Below, in pieces: positions 44,914 to 53,933 of a stretch of 64,000 bases of DNA. Source of the DNA: Prorocentrum cordatum (lineage: Eukaryota; Sar; Dinophyceae; Prorocentrales; Prorocentraceae); the NCBI GenBank assembly GCA_963575745.1, contig CAUYUJ010022526.1:568208-632207 (forward strand), in the 5' to 3' direction. Both the position numbers and the translations under genes were made by a program. Position 1 is the stretch's first letter. Every line of letters starts with the position of its first letter. The notes under the pieces are model-generated. The model saw nothing but the letters and a program-made list of their open reading frames with translations. It had not been told where the DNA came from and did no database searches.

Positions 44914-45393
44914 CCATCTTAGGATATGGGGAAAAAACACACGCACGAAACCGACAAATGCACGGGAAATGGACGTCCGAGCGACGGCAAGTAGAAGGCC
45001 CGCCCCCCCTCGCGTCCCCCCCCCCCCCCGCGCTCGCCCCCGATCCTCGGGACCGCCGCCTTCCGAGATGCTCGGAAGCCCCCCCGCCCTCCGAGAAGCT
45101 GCCTGAGCCTTCCCCAGAGGCACGACGGCTTCTGAGACGTTCCGCCGCCTTCTGTCGGGAGCGGAAAAGAGGGGGGTGATGACTAAGGGGGGGGTGGATA
45201 TCATGGCGAGGGGCCATGATATCTCCCCAGATTTCATGGCGCCTCTTCTTATTTCATTACGTCCCTGGCCCGCCCGCTGGGCCGCGCACATGCCGCCGGT
45301 CATGATTTGCACCCCCCCTCTTGGACACCCCCCTCTTGGCCGCTCCCGATTCTGAGGAGGCCTCCTGGCGTCTCGCTTCCCCCCCCCGCGTTC
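44914..45393. repeat. Right arm of the 2.5-kb inverted repeat
   Basis: Contains the reverse complement of 42893-43125 with about 190 extra bases (45165-45350). Its inner end carries the right half of element F (GGACGTCCGAGCGACGG at 44973). Confidence 0.75.
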
Positions 45394-45629
45394 GCCGCCG
45401 ACCCTCAGGACCGGCCCCGAGCGCCCCCGCGCCGCCCGGCGTGCCGGAGGGCGGGCCGCCGAGCAGGCAGAGCTCCTGCGCCTCGGTGAGGCCGGCCTGG
45501 GCGGGCGAGGCCGGGCGGGAGCCGCGCGCGCCGGGGTCCGTCGGGAGCAGTGCAAGCGGGGGCCCCCAAGCGGGGTAGTGACCACACCGTGTGGTGGTGA
45601 CTTTGAGGCCCATCACCTCCCTCCAGCGG
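45394..45629. other. GC-rich DNA; no recognised gene
   Basis: Long ORFs on both strands without a nameable domain. Confidence 0.35.
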
Positions 45630-45772
45630 CCTCCTCCTCCTCCTCCTCCTCCTCCTCCTCCTCCTCCTGCTCCTCGTCCTCCTCCTCCTCCTCCTCCTAC
45701 TCCTCCTGCTCCCCCGCCTCCTCCTCCTCCTCCTCCTCCTCCTCCTCCTCCTCCTCCTCCTCCTCCTCCTTC
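45630..45772. repeat. TCC microsatellite
   Basis: CTC/TCC run with CTG and CTA interruptions. Confidence 0.9.
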
Positions 45773-46001
45773 GGGGGACTCGGTGAGAATTCGGGGTCAC
45801 CGCACAGTCGGGTCGTTCTCCGAGGACGTCTCGGGCGACTGGGGCGTCCGAAGTCCCAACACCGTGCGTTGACGGGCCGTGCGGTGAGGTCTTAGGGGAT
45901 TTCGAGGTCACCGCACGGTCTGTCACCGCACCGTTTCGGGACTCCAAAGTAGAGGGGGAATCTCCTCTCATGGCCTTCGATCCATTCCGCCATCGTGCCT
46001 C

Positions 46002-46242
46002 TAGGCCTCCTAGATGGGGTTGGAGCAGATGGGGTCGGAGAATCGCGCCGCATCGCCGCTGTATCGCCGATGCGGCTCGATGTGGAGCCAGATGTTCTCA
46101 GTGCCGGCGTCGCCGATGCATCGCCGACGTTGCCGATACATCGCCGGGTTGCCGATGCATCGCCGATGTATCGGCGACGTATCGGCGATGCGACGCGATC
46201 CTCCCACCCCATCTAGTCCGGCCCCATCTAAGAGTCTTCTAA
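46002..46242. mobile_element. TIR element G, copy 2
   Basis: Starts TAGGCCTCCTAGATGGGG and ends CCCCATCTAAGAGTCTTCTA. GGCCTTCGATCCATTCCGCC (45972) and AGCCTTCGACCCATCCTGCC (46261) flank it as imperfect direct repeats. Confidence 0.8.
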
Positions 46243-46647
46243 GGGGGGATCTTATCTGATAGCCTTCGACCCATCCTGCCACCGTGCCTGGGCTGTGGGT
46301 CTGAAGCCTGTTGGATTTCGTTGGGACCTCGTGGGAGGCCTCTCGGGGCCTCTTTTGGGGCCTCTCTCCCACTCCCCTGCCCAGCGGCACTGTGGCGGAT
46401 TGTTGGGGAGCGCAGAGTGTGTCTAAAGAGGCGTGTGTTCACAAGTGTGGGCGGGGCCACGCGGCACAACCTCTGTCAGGGTTGTTGTTCCCCGGCCGTT
46501 GTAGAAGACACAAGTGCCCCCTGCTCATGACACGCTCTGAACGAGTGCTGTCCAGGACTGCCCCCCAGCTTTGAACACGAGTGGCGAAAAGGGGCATTGT
46601 CGCGTAAGCTCCCCGCGTGAGGTCGCGCCTAAGCGCCCTCGGCTCCA

Positions 46648-46815
46648 ATGTGGCGTGCCTTGCTGGCGACCCGCGCAAGCCGCGGCGTGAGGCCGCTGCG
46701 CAACCTCGCACAAGACCCCCTTGTTGATCGCCGCTTAATTGTCCAAAGCATGCCGATGTACAGCCCGGCGTATGGTGTTCCAACTCATTTCAGCCTTAAC
46801 CACCAGCAGAAACAT
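46648..46815 (+). CDS. Candidate first exon with organelle-targeting-like N-terminus
   Basis: ATG 46648 opens MWRALLATRASRGVRPLRNL, an Arg-rich, acid-free start typical of mitochondrial presequences, then SMPMYSPAYGVPTHFSLNH. The open frame runs to 47229 but crosses element G copy 3, so only the first part is likely exonic; I set the end where coding sense fades. No family recognised. Confidence 0.3.
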
Positions 46816-46951
46816 CGAGCACCAAGGAAGTACCGAAACTTGATGTTGTTTCACGTGTCGGGCCCAGTGAGGCGATGCTCGTTCGACACTGCTTCGATAC
46901 TTTTTCTGGGTGTTCGAAATTATTCCTGGGATCTTGTCTGTAAGTACGATT

Positions 46952-47190
46952 CTAGGCCTCCCAGATGGGGTCGGAGTAGTTGGGGTCGGAGGATCGCGAG
47001 GCATCGCCGATGCATCGACGATGCGGCTCGATGCGGAGCCCGATTTCTCCACGAGCCCGATTTCTCCACGATGCGGCTCGATGCGGACGTCGCCGATGCA
47101 TCGCCGAGGCATCGCCGATGCGTCGCCGACGTATCGGCGATGCGGCGCGATCCTTCGACCCCATCTACTCGGACCCCTTCAAGGAGGCCC
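46952..47190. mobile_element. TIR element G, copy 3
   Basis: Starts TAGGCCTCCCAGATGGGG and ends ACCCCTTCAAGGAGGCCCC. Flanks AAGTACGAT (46942) and AAGCACGAT (47195) may be a decayed target duplication. It has an internal 25-base duplication (CCCGATTTCTCCACGA). Confidence 0.75.
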
Positions 47191-47365
47191 CTGCAAGCAC
47201 GATGGGAGCAGCATGAAGCCCGTCTTTGATACGAGCGGTTTTCGACACGTGTTCGGCCTCCTGGGGACAGGCCGGCTGCGCGCCTAAGAGGGGCCCCCTC
47301 GCCGGAGTGACCTTTGGCGCAAGCGGCGCGGGGCACACGGGGCGCCCGCCCGGCATTTTTGCGCC

Positions 47366-47378
47366 CCCCCCCTCCCCC

Positions 47379-47412
<34 letters not shown>

Positions 47413-47497
47413 CCCCCTCCCCCCCCTCCTTCCCCCCCCCTCCCCCCCCCCCCTCCCCCCCATCCCCCCTTCCCCCCCCCCTTCCCCCCCCCCCCCG
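47366..47497. repeat. C-rich tract of ~130 bases
   Basis: Almost pure C with scattered T; exact length is likely unreliable in assembly. Confidence 0.85.
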
Positions 47498-47573
47498 GGG
47501 GCGCGCGGAGGCGACTCTGCCCCGCGGCACCAGAGAGAGTCGCGCGGCAAAGGCCACGCTGGCCCAGGTTCAA

Positions 47574-47725
47574 GCCGGGCACGTCCCTCTACAGGAGGAA
47601 CATTCAGAGGCGGTCAACACACAGTCTGGGGGCGACTGTTCGACTGTGTTTGGCTATTTTTGGGTATGGTCTGCCTCTTTCTTCGGTGTTCTTCCGAAAT
47701 CCGCCTGCAGGAGGACATGCCCGAC
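47574..47725. mobile_element. TIR element A, copy 3 (introner-like)
   Basis: Ends AGCCGGGCACG and CATGCCCGAC. Preceded by GCCCAGGTTC, a possible splice donor. Flanks on both sides read as coding-like GC-rich sequence. Confidence 0.75.
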
Positions 47726-47927
47726 CGAAGCCTAGGTTCCCCCTTGCGTGCAGCCGAATCGGCTGAGGGGGAGGTTTGCGCTGGTTCTCGGCAGCTTCCC
47801 AGCCCCAGGATGCTGCCCAGCGGCTGCGCCCCGTCGAGGGCGTTCCTGGGGCGCCCGGATCGTCCCGAACGGCCGCCGGAGAGCCGAGGTTCGGGCATAG
47901 CCAGGACCCCAGGTAAGGGGACCCGGT

Positions 47928-48120
47928 TAGCAGTATCGGGCTGGACGAAGGGGGGCGATTGGGAAAGGGGGGGGTGAGAAATGTGTTGCGTGCGGCTGGT
48001 TTCGGCCCCACCGAGGGGCCCACTCCTCGATACGTGGCCGCCTCCCGGCGCCGGGAGGCGCAGGGAAAATCAGCCCCGTGAGCTGATTCTCACCCCCCCC
48101 CTTCGCCTGGCCCGATAGTA
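47928..48120. mobile_element. TIR element J, copy 2
   Basis: Ends AGTATCGGGC and GCCCGATAGT, with inner arms GAAGGGGGGCG and CCCCCCCCTTCG. The middle hairpin CGCCTCCCGG/CCGGGAGGCG replaces the different hairpin of copy 1. Confidence 0.7.
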
Positions 48121-48193
48121 GGGCCCTGGAGCCCTTGAATTGGCCAGAATCACTAAACCAGGTCTGTTTTTCTTGTTACGGCAATCCCAGTTA

Positions 48194-48555
48194 GTGGAAC
48201 GGGGCGGGGGGGCGTCCCCCAGTACACATCACTAAACCAGGTCCCACTAAACCCAGTTCTGCCCACGTCCGAGAGGTATGACCCGAAAACCATGGGGCAA
48301 GAGCGGAGGGAGGAGGAGGGCATTGACAGAGAGGGCAACGACAGAGGGCGCAACCAAAGCTCAGGGGGGACATATCGATCCCCGATCTCGCGGGTGCACA
48401 GACCTCCTACCCTGACACGTCGATCAAGGAATTGGCCGTTTTCGGTTCGCGAGAGGTCGTCGCGGCCGTCATTTTTGCGGGTCGGTCTGTTGGTTTCGGT
48501 CCCAGGCCTTTTCCATTAAAGGGTGGTGTGCTAAAGGGAGGTTTGTCCACCGCCG
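48194..48555. repeat. Dispersed repeat N, copy 2
   Basis: Near-identical to 42508-42873. It ends just before the channel gene. Confidence 0.9.
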
Positions 48556-48672
48556 ACGATCGCCGATGCATCGCCGATAGGGGCATGATGGCCTGAACAC
48601 GCCCAGGAGCGTGCGGATTTGTTGTCGGGGACATCGCCAGTCAATCGGCGACGCATCTCCGATTCTAGGTCG

Positions 48673-51600
48673 ATGGTTCCCCCGCTGAGCCTGTCCCCCC
48701 GAAGAGGAAGAGGGACGGAGGAGAAGGAGGACGAGGAGGACGAGGAGTTGCCCCTCAGGTCCGCGGTCCGCGACCCATCGTGCGGGGTGGACTCCCAGGC
48801 GACGCAGGACATGGGGGACAGCATTCACAAGTCCTTCGGCAAGTCCCTCAGCAGGGCCTTCAGCAAGAACCTCGAGTCCCTCCACGATCGGATGACCCGC
48901 AGCAGCGAGATCTTCACCGGCGCGGAGGATACCAGAACCGAGAAGAGAAAGTATTGCTACGAGTTCGTTTCCAGCCCGACGTTCGAACTTGTCTGGTCGA
49001 TCGTCATCCTCGCGAGCACTACGATGATGGCCGTAGAAGCGCAGTACGACGGCATAGACGCCTCTTACCGTCAAGACCTTGGGCGATACCCCGCGACCGA
49101 GCCTGCTAGTAAGGCGTGGCCGGGCGCCGACAAGGTGTTCGTGGCCGTCGATGTGATGTTCGGCGCACTGTTCACCCTGGAGCTGGTATGGCGCTTGGCC
49201 GTCCTCCAGAAGGAGCTACTGCTGGACGCATGGTCTTCACGGGCAATGTCAGGGGGGGAGAGAGCCAGCCACGCGCAGAGGGGGGCGGGGGGAGGGGGGA
49301 GGGCTTCTTAGAAGCACCCATGCTTCTTAGAAGCCACGGGCCTTCTCTATAGATGTAAGGCCGCCGCCTTCTAAGAAGCAGCCTCCTTCCTCCGCCTCCG
49401 CCTCCGCCTCCGCCTCCGCCTCCTCCTCCTCCTCCTCCTCCTCCTCCTCCTCCTCCTCCCTCCAACCCCTTGTGCGCGCCGCCAAGACAGGCTCTGGGGG
49501 GGGGGACACGTCGACCCTCAATCGCCCACCGGTCGCCGACGGGGGCCCGATGGCCCACCCCTCATCAGGAGGCTGCGGATTCGCCAGCGGGGGCCTATCG
49601 CCGATCTACCGGCGATGCATCGCATGCTCCAGCTCCGCTTGGCATCGCTCGGACGTGTGCATTTTCCCTCGGCTGGGGCCATCGAGAAGCATCCTCGACC
49701 ATCGGGCCAACCAAACACGCACGAAACCGACAAATGCACAGGGAGGGGACGTCCGAGCGATGGCGAGTCCATGGCTCTCCTCCTGAGCCGGTCTCCCCTG
49801 GCGTTCCCCCTCAGGTCGTGGATCGACATTGCCGCGGTCATCTTCTGGTACGTCGAGCGGGTCTCGGACATGTTCTTGCCCGTAGACCCTAAGTTCATAC
49901 GCGTCACGAGGCTCGTGAGGCTGTTGCGCTTCGTGAGAGTCATCAGGTCAGGGTCCGTCTCGATCCGATCAGAATCCTACGGGTCCGATGCGACCCGATG
50001 AAGCACGGGAGTTGTTGTGCATCTTGGCGCGGCCGACCCGATTCGATTTCGCCTTTGTTCCGATCGAGCCCGGTCCGATGCACAGTCCGATTCGGTCCGA
50101 TCTCCCGGTTCGATGTTGACTGCTCCTACAGGTTCGTCAACGCATTCGAAAAATTGTACTTGATGGTGGCCTCGATCACCAGCAGCTTCTCCGCGCTGGC
50201 TTGGTCTGTAGCTCAGTGGGTCGTTTATCTCCCATCACGTAGGCCTTGCCGATAGGGTTCTTATTTTTTGGAAGAGCCGTTCTGGCCCTGGCAGGCCTTC
50301 CTCGGGGTTGCTTGGCTGCACGGCTTTCTTCGGGTAGCCCAGTTGCCTGGCTTTCCCCGTGCTGCCCTGCCCTCCTCGGGTTGCCCAGTTGGCTGGTTGC
50401 ACAGTTGCCGAGTTCCCGGGTTGCCCAGTGCCCGATTGCCCGGTTGTTTTGATTGCCAGGGTTGCCGGGTTGCAAGGTTGCCCAGGTTGTTTGGTTGTCC
50501 AGTTGCCGAGCAGTTCAATGCAAAGCGATTCCAATCAAAGCAATGCCAAGTCATGTATAGGGTTGCCCAGCAGTGCTTAGCAGTGCCAGGCAATGCAAAG
50601 CAATCCCAAGCAATGCCAGGCAATGTCAAGCAATGCCACCCAATGTAAAGTAAAGCAATGCCAAGCAAAGCAATGCAAAGCAATATCAGGCATTGCCAGG
50701 CAATGCCAATACATGTAAACAGAAGTAAGGCCAAGCCAAGCGAAGCAAAGCAATGCGAAGCAATCCAAACTAATGCGAAGCAATCGAAAGCAATTCCAAG
50801 CAACGCTAAACAATGTAAAGCAAAGTCCAGCAAATCAACCCAACTCGGTTCCGAAAATCTTGCACTTGACCGGAGAAATGAAAGGGTGTTTGCAGGAGCG
50901 TGCAATCAAATTGCGCCAACATCGAAACGGCGAAGGACGGCGGGCCAACCAGAAAACAAACGGCGACGGAAGTAGAACAAACACGAAAAGCACAATACAT
51001 GGATTTGTCGTTTCCAGGGTCCGCTAAGGTCTGCAGGAATGTTGTTCTTAGTCGAGATGGTATTTGCGCTGTTGCTCAACATCTTGCTCGAGAGCTTCTG
51101 GACCAACACCGACAACCCCATGGAAGACCGCCAGGCTGTATTTCAGCTTTACGGGACCTTCAGCAAGTCATTGTTGAGCATGTTCGAAATGTTGCTTGGC
51201 AATTGGTACGGCATTACCCGCGAGCTCGTCAAGGTCAGTGAATGGTATTTGATCTTCGGCGTGGGGCACCAGCTAGCACTCGGCTTCGCCGTGATCGAGG
51301 TGCGTTGTTCTCACACAGTACATATGTTAAACATGTTTTTACATCTTACATGTTACATATTACAGCCATGATGACGTTCTTACATATTTCCCCTTGTGGC
51401 CGAGGTGATGACAGGTGTGTTCCTTCACGAGACGTTCCATGTGCTGTCGATGGACGACAGCATCATGGCGAACGAAACGAAACGTGCGATCAAGAGCAAT
51501 ACCGAGAAGATGAAGGTGTTCTTCCAAAACGCGGACGTCAATGGCGACGGGTTTCTCGACAAGGAGGAGCTCGAGAAGGTGTTACAGCGGGAGAAGGTAC

Positions 51601-51797
51601 AGGAGTGGCTCACTGCAATGGGGCTTGAGATCCACGACATGGTCAGCGCGTTCACGATCATGGACAAGAATGGCGACGGCCAGCTCAGCACCGAGGAGTT
51701 CGTGGAGGGGGCCTGGAATCTGAAGGGCCAGGCGAGGGCCATCGAAGTGGCGATGATACGGAGCATTCTGGAAGAGATACGGATCGGGTGTTGCTAG
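48673..51797 (+). CDS. Single-domain voltage-gated cation channel with EF hands
   Basis: Five exons: 48673-49232, 49815-49946, 50132-50203, 51029-51299, 51405-51797; spliced length 1428 nt, 475 aa, one frame. Exon 1: charged N-terminus, S1 (FELVWSIVILASTTMMAVEA) and S2 (VFVAVDVMFGALFTLELVWR). Exon 2: S3 (IDIAAVIFWYVERV) and S4 (RVTRLVRLLRFVRVIR, Arg every third residue). Exon 3 into 4: S5. Exon 4: pore helix and filter FEMLLGNW, then S6. Exon 5: VFLHETF, then EF loops DVNGDGFLDKEE and DKNGDGQLSTEE, stop TAG 51795. One 6-TM domain implies a tetramer in a membrane, gated by voltage and probably tuned by Ca2+. Which ion passes cannot be read from the filter alone. ATG 48673 is the first good ATG, but an upstream exon is possible (phase-2 acceptor-like AG at 48667-48668). 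Exon 3-4 acceptor is the least certain. Confidence 0.85.
49260..49400. repeat. Repeat E hairpin cluster, copy 4 (intronic)
   Basis: GGAGGGCTTCTTAGAAGC, GCTTCTTAGAAGCC and CTTCTAAGAAGCAGCC form the nested pairs. Confidence 0.7.
49498..49620. repeat. Repeat K, copy 2 (intronic)
   Basis: CCTCAATCGCCCACCGGTCG, then CGGGGGCCCGATGGCCCACC and CTATCGCCGAT match repeat K at 22115 and 57055 (reverse). Confidence 0.6.
49639..49767. mobile_element. TIR element F, copy 2 (intronic)
   Basis: TTGGCATCGCTCGGACGTG and ACGTCCGAGCGATGGCGAG bound about 129 bases whose interior matches copy 1 (AACACGCACGAAACCGACAA). Confidence 0.8.
49947..50131 (+). other. Channel intron 2 (GT-AG)
   Basis: GTCAGG to CTACAG, phase 2, restoring AGG (Arg) at the S4-S5 boundary. 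Rich in TCCGATnCG words. Confidence 0.75.
50204..51028 (+). other. Channel intron 3 with two short-unit arrays
   Basis: Best frame-keeping choice is GTCTGT at 50204 to CTAAG at 51028, with GGTCTG at both junctions. Another acceptor at 51017 would need a different donor. Interior arrays: GTTGCC-type at 50290-50505 and GCAATGCAAA-type at 50515-50830. Confidence 0.55.
51300..51404 (+). other. Channel intron 4 (GT-AG)
   Basis: GTGCGT to GGCCGAG, phase 0, 105 bases, AT-rich middle. CGAGGTG occurs at both junctions. It joins FAVIEV to MTGVFLHETF, the expected S6 end. Confidence 0.75.
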
Positions 51798-53044
51798 AAA
51801 TGCCCTTTGCCCAAGGTGCCCCCAGGATTTCCAAGGAAGCCCCCACGGTCTCCAGAGCACCCCTCACAAAGTTCAGAGGACCCCGGGGACTCCACAATTG
51901 CGTTAAAGGCTGGCGGCACCTTGGGCCATGGGCACTTGTAGCAACTCCCGAAAGGAGCAAGATTGAGGAGCGGGGTCTGGGTGAGCCCAGACACTTGAAC
52001 GCAATCCAGCTGAAGTGACGCCATCCGTTGTTTGTGTTGTTCTGGCCTCAATATTCCCTGCCTCCTTCTCTTTTTATCCTGTGCGTCCGTATCCCAGGAC
52101 CCATCATAATGCAGATGTTTTTCAAGAATTGTTTGCGCCAGGTCATTGTTGGCTTTGTCGTGTTTTCCAGACATTCTCGAGGGAGGCCCAGTGCTAAATG
52201 GCTTCAGGCTTCAGGGTCATTATTGTGCTGCCGTTTCTAAACTGCTGCGTTTTGACGGCATGTCCAGTCAAGTTACCACGCGTACCCGCTGAGAAATTGT
52301 GGCTAGGTTCTAGCCGCCGCATCTTCAAGCGTGGGTGTGGGGCTGCTGGACTGCTGGTGGTGAGTGACTTCCACCTGCAGGCGATGAGTTATTAGGCTAC
52401 TGTTCTCCTCTTTGCGCCGCGGGCTCAGCGAGCTGGCTGTCGGCAGCTTGGCGAGGGTACACCCTGCTACTCTCTGTGCACTGCCCTCTGCCATTCAGCC
52501 GACCCTATTACCGAGTGCCCGCTGGCGGTCGGCAGACCGATTGGGATTGCAAGACTTGAAGCGCTCAATGCTATGGGAGTCGCTGGATGCATTAAGAGAA
52601 AGCTTGAGGCTGGCGTTGCAAAGATAGCGTGGGATGTGGCGCCGCTGGTCCGCTTGTTACGCGCCATCCCCACCTTGGGTATAGCGTGCACCGAAGAAGC
52701 CCTGGCAGGGGGGCAGCGTGTTCAGAAGGATCCCTCGCAGGGAAATCGCCTCACAGGGACAGCTTGCACGGCGGAGGCCTTCGTTTCGGGGATAGCGCGC
52801 TATTCGGATGTCGGTGTTGCGCGCTATCGTTTCGACGCCAACCGAGCGTATCCAGTTCCATGCGGAAGAACCGCGGCTGCGAACCAGCGCAGCAGAAAGG
52901 GGGGCACGCGACAGTTCAGCGCCATCTCTGAATCAGCGTGTGTCTGGCACAACCCCCTCGCCCGCTGCAGCTGTTTCCTCGTCCTTGCTATTTTCTCCTC
53001 CGCCATCCCCTTTTTCGTAACTTACCCGTCCCTTTTCGCAGTGT
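51798..53044. other. 3' side of the channel gene; no second gene seen
   Basis: Mixed DNA. ATAGCGTGC/ATAGCGCGC words recur at 52626, 52680 and 52793. No terminator or polyadenylation signal was recognised, as is usual for dinoflagellates. Confidence 0.35.
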
Positions 53045-53785
53045 CCGTAGGGCGGGCCGGGCGTTTCGCCGGAGATCTCCTGCGCCATGTACGATTTTGA
53101 GGCTTGGACGTTGCCACAGCTTCACGGATGGAGGGCGGGCCGTTTTCAAAAAGTGTTTCTCGTTCCAGCGCCGCGCACGTTCAAAACGTTTCTCGTTTCA
53201 GCGATGTGTTCATTCGTCTTGACAGTTTGCGACCGCTCCACAGATGGAGGGCGGACCGTTTTCAAAAGTCTGTAGCTGTTCCATTGATAAAAGGCGAGTC
53301 GTTTTCAAAGCGTGGTTCCCACATTAGCGCATCGCATACGTTCTCCCAGGTTTGCAACACTTTCACGGAGGGACGGCCGTTTCTTGTTTTGAAATGTGGT
53401 TCTCGATTTAGCACCGCGCAACTTGGTTCTAAACGCTTGCAACATGTGCATGGAGTCCAGCGATTGTAGTCCCAAGATTGGTGTTCTGGAACAGTTTACG
53501 GTCTACGACTCTCAGGACGCATCAGTCACGTACGGTATTTTGGCATGGCTGAGGACTGCCAGAACACAACGGTCGCGTTGATTCGTGGCGTTGACGTCCC
53601 AGGAATAACGTTTTGGTTCCGTTGAGGATGTTCAAAAGGGTTGTCTTCCAATCGGGAATTTCCCCTCACTGAGCATTCACATCGTGCAGGGGTATATGTA
53701 GAAAACAACTTGCAGTGTGCATTGCAACGCCGTTGGCCCGTCTTGGGTTTACACTGGTATTCTCCCTCCTCCTCCTCATCATCAT
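53045..53785 (+). repeat. Dispersed element L, copy 3
   Basis: Opens GTAGGGCGGGCCGGGCGTTTC (VGRAGRFA, here followed by GGA instead of a stop), carries the GGATGGAGGGCGGGCCG modules, and ends in TTTACACTGG then TCC/TCA repeats. Confidence 0.75.
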
Positions 53786-53933
53786 CGTCAGCATCATAAT
53801 CATCAACATATGTTCAACATCATAATCCTCATCGGCTTCATCACCATCATCGGCATCGTCATCGTCATCGTCGTCATCAGCATCAGCTTAATACTAGTGC
53901 GCGGACGCGTTGCCTCAACATGGTCCGTAGCCT

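Larger units (their letters stand above)
49233..49814 (+). other. Channel intron 1 (GT-AG) hosting elements E and F
   Basis: GTCTTC to CCTCAG, phase 2, joining GCATG and GTCGTGG. It carries repeat E copy 4 (49260-49400), a TCC run (49420-49460), part of repeat K (49498-49620) and element F copy 2 (49639-49767). Confidence 0.75.

Noticed and set aside
48619-49311. Reading the first channel exon through to 49311
   Set aside because: The frame stays open past 49232 but enters repeat E; the GT-AG junction at 49233/49814 gives the expected S2-S3 loop.
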